From contig NC_085859.1 in NCBI RefSeq assembly GCF_034702125.1, positions 9,078,848-9,142,847 of the forward strand: DNA of 64,000 nucleotides. The letters run 5' to 3'. The notes under the pieces are model-generated. The model did no database searches, was not told where the DNA came from, and was given only the letters and a program-made list of their open reading frames with translations. The position numbers and the translations under genes are program-made. How positions within the stretch are numbered: position 1 is the first letter of the stretch; each line of letters opens with the position of its first letter. Shown piece by piece: positions 56,151-64,000 of this stretch. Source of the stretch: Engraulis encrasicolus (taxonomy: Eukaryota; Chordata; Actinopteri; Clupeiformes; Engraulidae).

Positions 56151-59100
56151 CAGGGGTCTGGTTGCTATAGGCTACCACGTGTGTGTGGTTGGCTAAGCTA
56201 GCATTAGCTACAGAAAGCATAGACAATGGAAAGGCTACTGATAAGTAGCTGCTTAGCAAAGGCCTAATGTCGACTAGGCAGGGCCCAAAGGGTCCACAAC
56301 AATGTCTAGGTTTCTGTAATAAATGCACACAATTCCTTGTGGAATGGAGAGAGAAATGAAAGGGGATGAGAGAGTAGTACTCAGTGGGAGGAACTCGCAC
56401 TGATTACTATGTGCGTGTCTGTTGCTGGGCAACAATGGCGTCCTCTCGGCTAGGTTAACGTTAGCATCAGAACCGTGAACAATAGGGATAGCTAGCAGCT
56501 ATGTAACAAGTAAACCGTGTGGTTTCAGGCGCTTCAAGTCCCTTAGTGGACGCGCGAATGTATCAAAGGGTTCTGGAATTAACGATAACAAGTCCGAGTA
56601 GAACAGGGAGAGAAAGAAAACGAAATAAAAGAAATAACAAGTGGGAGACGTTGCCGTCTACGCAGCCATTACGAGTTGTAAAACTACAGGAAGTGGGGTT
56701 TCAGCGTGCTTGTGTAGGCGCTGCAAGCCCAACTTGGCTAATGGCTAACTTGCAGAGCGCTCCGAGCAGAGTTGGCTATTCAGAGAATGGTTTACTACAG
56801 ATTATGCACTCACAGTGTATAAAAGAGTACCGAAATGCTCGGAGGGTTCTGAGAATCAAGTATTTCGAAAGGGAGAGAGTGAAAGAACGAGAGAGAGAGG
56901 GAGAGAGATAGAGAGAGAAGGGAAAGAGAGATGGAACTCTAGTAGCTATGCGTGTCTGTGTAAACAAATGGTCAGCGTTGCGGGGAGCTAACCTAGGGCC
57001 TGCTATGGCCCGTTACAACAAAGGGGCGCAGCGCATGTATTTCTGGAGTAATGAGCGAAACGGTCGCGCTGTGACGATTCTCGGAGAGTTCCAAACACTG
57101 ATGGTTAAATCAATACTTGAACTATTCCGTGCGAACGACACAAGCGGGGTCGCTAGGCTTAGTAGCCAGTAATACAGAATGGGTTAGCAGAGGGGAACCT
57201 AAGCTAAGAAGAAGGATAGACAGAGAAGCAGGAGAAATGCAAATAAACATGTGCACATGAAAAATAACTCAAGTCATAGTTCAAAACACATCTATCTCAG
57301 TACATAAGCTATGCCCAGTGCCTACTGTGTGAGATGAAGAGGGAGATCCAGTTTCCAAAGGCTCGGTACGTCCGTCTGGAAATGGGGATTGCAGTCCACG
57401 TTTCTCTCGTCCTCGAGAGTTTGGGGCTGCAAAAGTCTTTGTTGTTGCGGCTTCGAGATTCTTCGGTTGAATCTCAAATGCGAGAAGTTTGTCCCACGGA
57501 GGCGTGCGTGGCTTTTCTCGCAGTGAACTCGCCTTTAGTTCACAGTGTCCGGATGAAAGTCTTAAGATATGTCCAGGCAAGGTCTTAGACTTGAAGTGAG
57601 GAATTCTTTGCAAAGGTGTTTTAAGCTTACAGTGTGTGTAAGATGAACTCAGCAGTCTATGTTTGTTATTCGGCCAGATATCAAACAATACTGTGTCCAA
57701 AGGTTGATGCGCAAGTTACTCTATGCGTCTCGCCCGACCAGCAGCCAAAACTAGAGTGAGGGTCTTGGGGCAAGACAATGGGTTATCAAAGGTCACTGAT
57801 AACCAGGTGAATGTGAATGGGTCTTTAGTCACAGCGCCTCCTAAAGGAGGAGGACTGAGAACAACATGGCAGGGACCCTGGGCCAGCCATTTGGCAATCA
57901 GAGGGGAAGTAACTCTTTTACTAATGATTATTGATGACCTTCGTCTCAATCATCATCAGTTTGAGTCACATGATTCTCATAACTTTGTCATGAGTTTCTC
58001 TGCGTAGAGAAGTGGCAGGAATTATACCTACACCACATTACCAGTTGTTCCAGTGTGCTGGGCCTTTCCTGATTGTAGTATACTGGACTATGTATGCTGC
58101 TAGACATGTATGCATGCTGCTAGACACATTCATTATAATTTCCTTTAGAATTAATTAAAGGTACTCTACGTATACTCCACTCTACTCTACTCCACATTAC
58201 CAGTTGTTCCAGTGTGCTGGGCCTTTCCTGATTGGCTGCCTCTCTGGATTATGTACGCTGCTAGACACATTAATTTCCTTCGTGATTAATAATGGTCCTC
58301 TACTACTATGCATATTACTATTACTATGTAGTACTACGTACTATGTACTACTACTACTACTATACTCTAAACAGGATGCAGGAGGACACAGTATTACCAG
58401 TTGTTCCAGTGTGCTGGGCCTTTCCTGATTGGCTGCATCTCTGGATTATGTACGCTGCTAGACACATCAGGTACAAGGTACTCTACTCTACTTTAAAGAG
58501 TAGACAGTATGAGCAACATTACCAGTTGCTTCGGTGTGCTAGGCCTTTCCTGATAGGCTGCGTCTCTGGATTATGTAGCCTATGTATGCTGCTAGACACA
58601 TTCATTTCCTTCGTGATTAATAATGGTCCTCTACTACTATGTATTACTATGTACTACGTACTATGTACTACTACTACTACTATACTCTAAACAGGATGCA
58701 GGAGGACACAGTATTACCAGTTGTTCCAGTGTGCTGGGCCTTTTCTGATTGGCTGCGTCTCTGGATTATATACTGTGTGCTGCTAGACACATTACCGGTA
58801 ATTTCATAAAAGGTACTCTACTATACTCTAAACAGGATGCAGGAGGACACAGTATTACCAGTTGTTCCAGTGTGCTGGGCCTTTCCTACTGGATTATGTA
58901 TGCTGCTAGACACATTCATTTCCTTCGTGATTAATAATGGTCCTCTACTACTATGTATTACTATGTACTACGTACTATGTACTACTACTACTACTATACT
59001 CTAAACAGGATGCAGGAGGACACAGTATTACCAAAGATTCTCTATTCTAATAAGATAGCCAGCTGGTGACGTCAACAATAGGATGGAATGTTTCACTAAC

Positions 59101-60125
59101 CAAGTACTTCTGGTCTCCTAAAAAGGCGTGGCCAAACTGTCAATCATCGAACACCAGCGCAGAATCCACCAATCACGTTTCCTAAATTCATTTGCTCCGC
59201 TGGCGCTGGGAGAACTCCGGTCAGAGAAACAGCCAGGCAACGTTTAACAGCAGCATCACGCACAATTTTACAAAACTGGCCAACTTAATATGATAACTTT
59301 ATATTGCTGTGGTCTCTGCACTAAACCGTCTCTGGTATTACCAGTTGTTCCAGTGTGCTGGGCCTTTCCTGATTGGCTGCCTCTCTGGTGTCACTCCCAC
59401 AGCGTGCCCCTCCTCTCCTGGGGAGACCCTCCATCACCTGAGGGATTATGGAAACATTAACATGTGGCCATTAGAATAATGTGAAAGTGAAGTGAAAGCC
59501 CAACTGTGAAACTCCAACCCCGTTGTCATTGTGACACAGCACTCCACTATTCACTGCACACAACGAAATTGCATTTATGCCTCACCCGTGCAAGGGGGTA
59601 GCTATCAATGGTGGCCCCAAGGGAGCAGTGCGGTGGAACAGTACCATACCCAGGGTACCTCAGTCAAGGAGGAAGATAGGGGAGAGCACTGGTTAATTAC
59701 TCCCCCCACCAACCTGGTTGGCCGGGAGTCAGCATTTTTTGGGCTACAAGTCTGACACCCTAACCGCTCACCCATGATGACTGTTTCATAGATATGTTGC
59801 ATATGATACTGTATGGAATTACAGGGGATACACACAGGACCGGGACCCGGGTTCGATTCCTGCCTGGGTCCTTTGCAAACCCTTCCCAGACTCTCTCTCT
59901 CCTCACTCATTCCCTGTCCCTCTCTCACTGTCCTCTAGCATGATAAATAAAAATAAAAACATTTAAAAAATAAAAGCTTATTTGCATCTTACTTGTGATT
60001 CGCTGGGAGAGTCAGCTTCCCTCTTCCCTCCGGGACTCAGGCCATGTGACCAGTGCTGAGACGAGCACTGCAGGACAGCTGCAGTAACAAGCAGCAGACA
60101 CACGATGGCGCCCTTACTTCCCATT
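53561..60125 (-). CDS. gnrh1: Pro-gonadotropin-releasing hormone 1 (herring-type GnRH), 88 aa
   Basis: Coding exons: 60124-59993 (132 nt; exon begins 60125), 59437-59342 (96 nt), 53599-53561 (39 nt with TGA). All junctions are phase 0 and GT-AG. Residues 1-22 are a signal peptide with hydrophobic core [13 protein letters not shown]; 23-32 are [10 protein letters not shown], the herring GnRH decapeptide (pyroGlu after cleavage); GKR 33-35 supplies the amide donor Gly and dibasic site; 36-88 are the GnRH-associated peptide, ending [16 protein letters not shown]. Hypothalamic releasing hormone that drives pituitary LH/FSH secretion. Length fits the family (about 80-98 aa). Introns: 555 bp and 5.7 kb. 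Exon 2 is certain; exons 3 and 4 rest on splice sites and phase, and resemble the catfish GAP only loosely. Confidence 0.87.
53612..54530. repeat. (GACA)n/(GATA)n satellite with ATTAGGATA spacers
   Basis: Over 900 bp of CAGA/GACA tetranucleotides with GATA stretches and about ten recurring CATATTAGGATA spacers, so it has a higher-order structure. Contains the N at 53946. Degenerate GACA-type sequence continues at 54725-54870. The long LSVC frames are artefacts. Confidence 0.95.
54531..55240. other. gnrh1 intron 3, unassigned sequence
   Basis: 54531-54720 is single-copy looking sequence between two satellite blocks; 54880-55240 holds two Ns and no recognised feature. I looked for a further GAP exon here and found none with convincing splice sites. 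Confidence 0.45.
55245..55461. repeat. gnrh1: Proximal part of the gnrh1 intron 3 tandem array
   Basis: CAGGAGGAGACATGTCTCTG, GGATTATGTACGTATGCTGC, TAGACATG, AATTTCCTTCAAGATTAATA and ACTCTAAACAGGAG match units at 58078-59030. Separated from them by the LTR-like insertion. Confidence 0.7.
55462..58033. mobile_element. Possible solo LTR, 2.57 kb, splitting the array
   Basis: Starts TGTAGGGGTAG and ends TATACCTACA (TG...CA with a 6-bp inverse repeat). The array is contiguous on either side (CTCTACTCTACT / CCACATTACCAG, cf. 58171-58200). Near the left end a 50-bp unit with AGAATCGGAATTCT occurs twice (55470, 55524). No clean target duplication, no gag/pol, so the class is uncertain. Contains a 56118-56149 TG run and a GA-rich tract at 56880-56935. 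Confidence 0.5.
58034..59033. repeat. gnrh1: Tandem array of exon-3-derived units in gnrh1 intron 3
   Basis: Six copies of ACCAGTTGTTCCAGTGTGCT followed by GGGCCTTTCCTGATTGGCTG start near 58042, 58201, 58398, 58523, 58718 and 58859; on the minus strand this is the 3' half of gnrh1 exon 3 plus its GTAATAC donor. Each unit adds intron sequence (TGCTGCTAGACACATT, TTCCTTCGTGATTAATAATG, CTACTACTATG, CTCTAAACAGGATGCAGGAG). Unit length 125-197 bp because sub-blocks are optional. Confidence 0.85.
59034..59334. mobile_element. 301-bp insertion beside the gnrh1 exon 3 donor
   Basis: Flanked by a perfect 9-bp duplication GTATTACCA (59025-59033 and 59335-59343) that comes from the array/exon 3 boundary. 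Carries a consensus CRE palindrome TGACGTCA at 59067-59074. No long inverted ends, so class unknown (a 9-bp duplication would fit a MULE). Confidence 0.65.
59342..59437 (-). CDS. gnrh1: gnrh1 exon 3 (GnRH-associated peptide)
   Basis: Acceptor CATAATCCCTCAG, donor GTAATAC. 32 codons: [20 protein letters not shown] then [12 protein letters not shown], open and in phase with both neighbours. The LPRRGG..C stretch aligns loosely with the IPRSSG..C part of the catfish GAP. Its 3' half is the source of the intron array. Confidence 0.75.
59478..59790 (-). repeat. tRNA-derived SINE in gnrh1 intron 2
   Basis: The inverse complement starts near ATGGGTGAGCGGTTAGGGTG (A box) with GACTTGTAGCCC, and ends with GGCATAAATGCAATTTCGTT and GTGTGCAGTGAATAG, a familiar teleost SINE layout. 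Its B box is damaged. Confidence 0.78.
59826..59970 (+). repeat. tRNA-derived SINE, 5' truncated
   Basis: CGGGACCCGGGTTCGATTCC (B box) then CCTGGGTCCTTTGC, CCTTCCCAGACTCTCTCTCT and an AAATAAAAATAAAAAC tail. It ends 23 bp before the gnrh1 exon 2 donor. Confidence 0.78.
59993..60125 (-). CDS. gnrh1: gnrh1 exon 2: signal peptide, GnRH decapeptide, cleavage site
   Basis: Acceptor GCTGTTTCAG one base before the ATG at 60124. Encodes a 22-aa signal peptide, [13 protein letters not shown] and EADSPSESQ, then donor GTAAGA. The decapeptide, amidation Gly and dibasic site are unambiguous. Confidence 0.96.
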
Positions 60126-60647
60126 CTGAAACAGCATCATGCAACCTCAACATTACATAACTTAACATACAGTAACATTGTATTACAGTACATTATATTA
60201 CTTTACATTACATTGCATGATACAATTTGTATCACATATAACGAACATCAAATCAAATCATTTAAAAAAATCTAGACATTATGTTTCTGATTGTTCTGAA
60301 TACCATGCTGTAGATACTTGTAGATATAATGGTCCAGTATTAGTCTGTTATTTTCAAAATGCATGCTGCCCGATAACAAATTAAATCTTGTCATGGATAT
60401 TTATCAAGTAATGAACTTATATTTAATGGTCTGACCAAATTACAGTAAGTTTCTTTTGCAGCCAAAGATGTTGAGTAGGCCTATTGGTATTTCAAAATCA
60501 TGGACATGGAGAATATCCACCTACTCATATGAAAAGTGCAAATATCATATCATAGGCAGAATAAATTTTGGAAATAAACAACCAAAAACATGATCTACTC
60601 TACTACTATTTAGGCATACCTCTAAATAAGATAATGCAGGCCGTTAC

Positions 60648-60700
60648 CTTCTGAAGTGGCAGTGGCTGGAGGGGTCTTGGCTCTGTGGTTTTCTGCTGTA
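60648..60700 (-). other. gnrh1: gnrh1 exon 1 (5'UTR)
   Basis: Non-coding first exon inferred from the TATA box at 60726-60732 and the donor GTAACGG after TTCAGAAG at 60648. Upstream limit estimated at 25-30 bp from the TATA box. It contains an ATG (GTGATGCTGCTCAG) opening a short frame that does not join the hormone frame. Confidence 0.6.
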
Positions 60701-60725
60701 GTCCTGAGCAGCATCACTGTGAGGA

Positions 60726-60732
60726 CTTTATA
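60726..60732 (-). promoter_or_regulatory. gnrh1: TATA box of gnrh1
   Basis: TATAAAG on the minus strand in GTGGGGGTATAAAGTCCTCA, correctly spaced for a start near 60700. Confidence 0.7.
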
Positions 60733-60765
60733 CCCCCACTGCTGTGGGCTGTCCGATCCCCTTAA

Positions 60766-61762
60766 AGGAGTAGTCCGGTGTGAAATGGTTTACGTTGTGT
60801 CAATATGTGATGCTGAGCGCTGACGTTTGCCTCATACCTCGCATCCAAAGGTCCCCTGCATTCCGAAATCCGAGTGCTAGTCGGACCCCGCGAGCTAGGT
60901 GAAATGCAGCTTCTGTTGGGAGGTCCTGGCACCTGTGTTAGCCATGGGGCTAAATCTTTACTTTACACCCATTTACGAGGCTCAAAGTTGCAAAAATGTT
61001 GATCCTGTAGTGTCGGGTGGTTGTTGACATGTAAATCCAGGCACTGAGAAGTTTGATAGTGCACCGTTGGTTTAACTACAATTACGTTTTTGAAGGCTGC
61101 GCCTCGGAGGACTCTGCCGGGCGCCGCCATCTTTTTTTCTAGTCGCGATAAGTCTATCTAAACAATAGGTCATGTGATACATCACGTGGTTATTGGACTG
61201 CAGTCGGAGACCGTCTAAAACTGACTTCAGCTTCAGCGACAAAACACCCATTGTAAAAAAAACAAAAAAAACAAAACCTATAAGTACTGTAATATTTTGT
61301 CGCTGAAGCTGAAGTCAGTTTTAGACGGTCTCCGACTGCAGTCCAATAACCACGTGATGTATCACATGACCTATTGTTTCGATTGACTAGAAAAAAGATG
61401 GCGGCGCCCGGCAGAGTCCTCCGAGGCGCAGCCTTCAAAAACGTAATTGTAGTTAAACCAACGGTGCACTATCAAACTTCTCAGTGCCTGGATTTACATG
61501 TCAACAACCACCCGACACTACGGGATCAACATTTTTGCAACTTTGAGCCTCGTAAATGGGTGTAAAGTAAAGATTTAGCCCCATGGCTAACACAGGTGCC
61601 AGGACCTCCCAACAGAAGCTGCATTTCACCTAGCTCGCGGGGTCCGACTAGCACTCGGATTTCGGAATGCAGGGGACCTTTGGATGCGAGGTATGAGGCA
61701 AACGTCAACGCTCAGCATCACATATTGAAACAACGTAAACCATTTCACACCGGACTACTCCT
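60766..61762. mobile_element. TTAA-flanked palindromic transposon in the gnrh1 promoter
   Basis: Ends AGGAGTAGTCCGGTGTGAAA and its inverse complement, flanked by TTAA (60762-60765, 61763-61766). Arms of about 480 bp are nearly perfect inverses (CAATAACCACGTGATGTATC at 61344 mirrors 61178). The loop is an A-rich stretch at about 61252-61290. Same target type as the nested element at 11906, different sequence. Confidence 0.92.
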
Positions 61763-61789
61763 TTAAGTGTCTACCTGGGCCATCTGGAG

Positions 61790-62450
61790 GAGCCTTGAGG
61801 GCCTCTTCACAGTGGGAGAGGATCTCTAAATATTATCCCATAAGTGGACAGGACACAGGCCTTGGACACTCGGGAGAGGGGTGTATTTAGGTGGCATTTA
61901 GGGAAAACTTTTCCATTCTGGAATTTGATGTTTCTTTGCCATTACCTGAACCGTCTAGAGAAGCCATGATGTGAGCCTCTTCACAGTGGGAGTCTCCAAA
62001 TCAGTACACAGGCCATACTGCTCCTGTGAGCATCTGGAGTATTTTGGGGCATTTTATGGATTTTTTTTTTAAATTATTATTAAGATGGCGGATGTTGAGT
62101 GGTGAACACAAAAGGCACTTCTCAAAACCCAGTGCAGTGTACTTCCAAGTGTATCAGCCCCATTAGTCACGCCCAGTGATTGGATACTCTTTGGTGAACT
62201 CTACGGGATATCCAATCACTGGGTGTAACTAATAAAGAGTATCCAATCACTGGGTGTGACTAATTAGGCTGATACACTTGGAAGTGCACTGCACTAGGTT
62301 TTGAAAAGGGCCCAAACTTTTGCAGCTAGTACAGTCTACCTGTACCCCTCAGGAGTAGCCTTGAGGGCCTCTTCACAGTGGGAGAAAGTCTCTAAATATG
62401 ATCCCATAAGTGGAAAGTAAGCAGGCCATAGACACTACAGAGAGAGGAGT
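61790..62450. repeat. Diverged tandem repeats with an inverted-repeat MITE
   Basis: GAGGGCCTCTTCACAGTGGG and ATCCCATAAGTGGA recur at about 61797, 61975 (partial) and 62365. Between them, CTTCCAAGTGTATCAGCC (62141) faces GGCTGATACACTTGGAAG (62267) in a roughly 200-bp foldback (62105-62310) with CCAATCACTGGGTG repeats inside. Confidence 0.6.
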
Positions 62451-62949
62451 GTTGGGGGGCTTTAGAAAAGCTTTTTTATGATGTTTGTTTATCAATGCAG
62501 TTTAACTGAGATTTTAACATTTTCATCAATTGGCAGGAGTTAATAGGAACCCAGAATACAAGTGCACTTCCCATTATAGCCTCAGACTAAATTCAAGTTT
62601 AAAACCCCCCTGTATTATAAACACATATTAAGTACTAATTATAATCATGTCATATGACTATATAAATTAATATAAGAATTAGATGTCTTGATGGAAACAA
62701 TTTACATGCTGTGCTAGTGCTTGGTAATAAGATGGTGTAGTATTACATTGCATTACATCAATAACAGTAATAATAAAATAAATACAGTAATAACAAACAT
62801 AGGCTACTACATTATTAATAGGCCTACATTATTATTACTTACTAATGCATGCATAACACAGTGACTACAGTGTTTTAAGTTAAGGCTATGCTGTGTAGTC
62901 CTATTTACTGGGTGCACAAGCATTCAGTTAAAATCAAATCTTCTACAGG

Positions 62950-64000
62950 TCCTTCTCAAATAATTAGCATATTGTGTTAAAGTTCATTTTTCCCCCATAA
63001 TGTAATGATAAAAAAAATACTTTCATATGTTTTACATTCATTGCATACCAACTGAAATATTTCAGGTCTTGTTTTGTTTTAATATTGACGATTTTGGCAT
63101 ACAACTCATGAAAACCCAAAATTTCCATCTCAATAAATTAGCATATCATGAAAAGGTTGTCTAAACAAGCCATTAACCTAATCATCTGAATTAACCAATT
63201 AACTCTAAACACTGGTAAAAGTTTCCTGAGGCTTTAAAAAGTCTCAGCCTTGTTAATTACTCAAAACCACAGTCATGGGTTAGACTGCTGACCTGACTTT
63301 GTTTAACATTGAAGTCAATGGCAGTGGCATTGCATGAGGGTTATGAAAGCCCAGATATCATTGATGCTTAGCTGTCAGCTGTTTTTTGTTCTTTGATCTG
63401 GTGACCCACACTTCCCTCTTCATTATACGCCATAGATTTCCTTACCAAGTTTTTCTATTTTTAAGAAAAAACAATTCTAATTTGCCAGACATGAAACCCC
63501 ATTGAAAGTCAATGGAATGTTCTGTCTGGCAAGTTAGAATTGATTTTTCTTAAAAATAGAAAAACTTGGTATGGAAATCTATGGAGTATAATGAAGAGGG
63601 AAGTGTGGGTCACCAGATCAAAGAACAAAAAACAGCTGACAGCTAAGCATCAATGATATCTGGGCTTTCATAACCCTCATGCAATGCCACTGCCATTGAC
63701 TTCAATGTTAAACAAAGTCAGGTCAGCAGTCTAACCCATGACTGTGGTTTTGAGTAATTAACAAGGCTGAGACTTTTTAAAGCCTCAGGAAACTTTTACC
63801 AGTGTTTAGAGTTAATTGGTTAATTCAGATGATTAGGTTAATGGCTTGTTTAGACAACCTTTTCATGATATGCTAATTTATTGAGATGGAAATTTTGGGT
63901 TTTCATGAGTTGTATGCCAAAATCGTCAATATTAAAACAAAACAAGACCTGAAATATTTCAGTTGGTATGCAATGAATGTAAAACATATGAAAGTATTTT
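62950..64000. mobile_element. Large near-perfect palindrome, runs off right edge
   Basis: Centred at about 63507 (CCATTGAAAGTCAATGG). The right arm mirrors the left for at least 490 bp, with very few mismatches (for example AAAATTTCCATCTCAATAAA at 63118 and its inverse at about 63877). No coding capacity. Related to the truncated copy at 7023-7673. Confidence 0.9.

Noticed and set aside
56519..56911. 130-codon plus-strand frame
   Set aside because: It ends in a GA-rich low-complexity tract inside the LTR-like insertion and resembles no known domain.
60646..60725. Short ATG frame in gnrh1 exon 1 (MLLRTTAENHRA)
   Set aside because: It lies in the 5'UTR and does not continue into the hormone frame; at most an upstream ORF.

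Overview
The window is nuclear DNA of a teleost fish, almost certainly a clupeiform (herring, shad, sardine or anchovy group). The best evidence is a gonadotropin-releasing hormone gene on the minus strand whose decapeptide reads [10 protein letters not shown], the herring-type GnRH. Very long CA/TG microsatellites, tRNA-derived SINEs, hAT and Tc1/mariner elements and many long palindromic (foldback) transposons fit a repeat-rich fish genome. Four single-base Ns are present (6747, 53946, 55097, 55109).

Left part (1-35.3 kb): a tandem cluster of TRIM-family (tripartite motif, RING E3 ubiquitin ligase) genes, all on the minus strand. (i) A gene cut by the left edge, of which only the RING start (1-185) is visible. 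(ii) A complete nine-exon gene at 5532-16001 (RING, two B-boxes, coiled coil, PRY/SPRY; 588 aa). (iii) A complete eight-exon gene at 26088-35207 (RING, coiled coil, PRY/SPRY; 492 aa), with a different RING exon, no B-boxes and a different promoter. The first two share a near-identical upstream region with a perfect ISRE, suggesting interferon control. Between the genes lie duplicated blocks holding the terminal exon of foxred1 (one open, one truncated), a tandem repeat of about 300 bp and a 63-bp minisatellite that transposons have split.

Middle part (35.3-53.4 kb): almost entirely mobile DNA: palindromic elements, hAT insertions with 8-bp target duplications, Tc1/mariner relics, three copies of one reverse-transcriptase family, SINEs, and an element carrying TTAGGG-like repeats. 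Within it are a broken TRIM RING exon (41.9-42.1 kb) and remnants resembling the first and last exons of the GnRH gene (43.86-43.93 and 41.75-41.79 kb), probably a decayed paralogue.

Right part (53.4-60.75 kb): gnrh1, with a TATA promoter, a 5'UTR exon and three coding exons, 88 aa. Intron 3 is swollen to 5.7 kb by a GACA/GATA satellite, a 2.6-kb LTR-like insertion and a tandem array whose units contain the 3' end and splice donor of exon 3. A 1-kb TTAA-flanked palindromic transposon sits about 30 bp upstream of the TATA box. The window ends in another near-perfect palindrome.

Exon models were assembled by hand from splice signals, reading phase and comparison between the paralogous copies. 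They are internally consistent (the phases close exactly in all three complete genes) but no transcript evidence was available.
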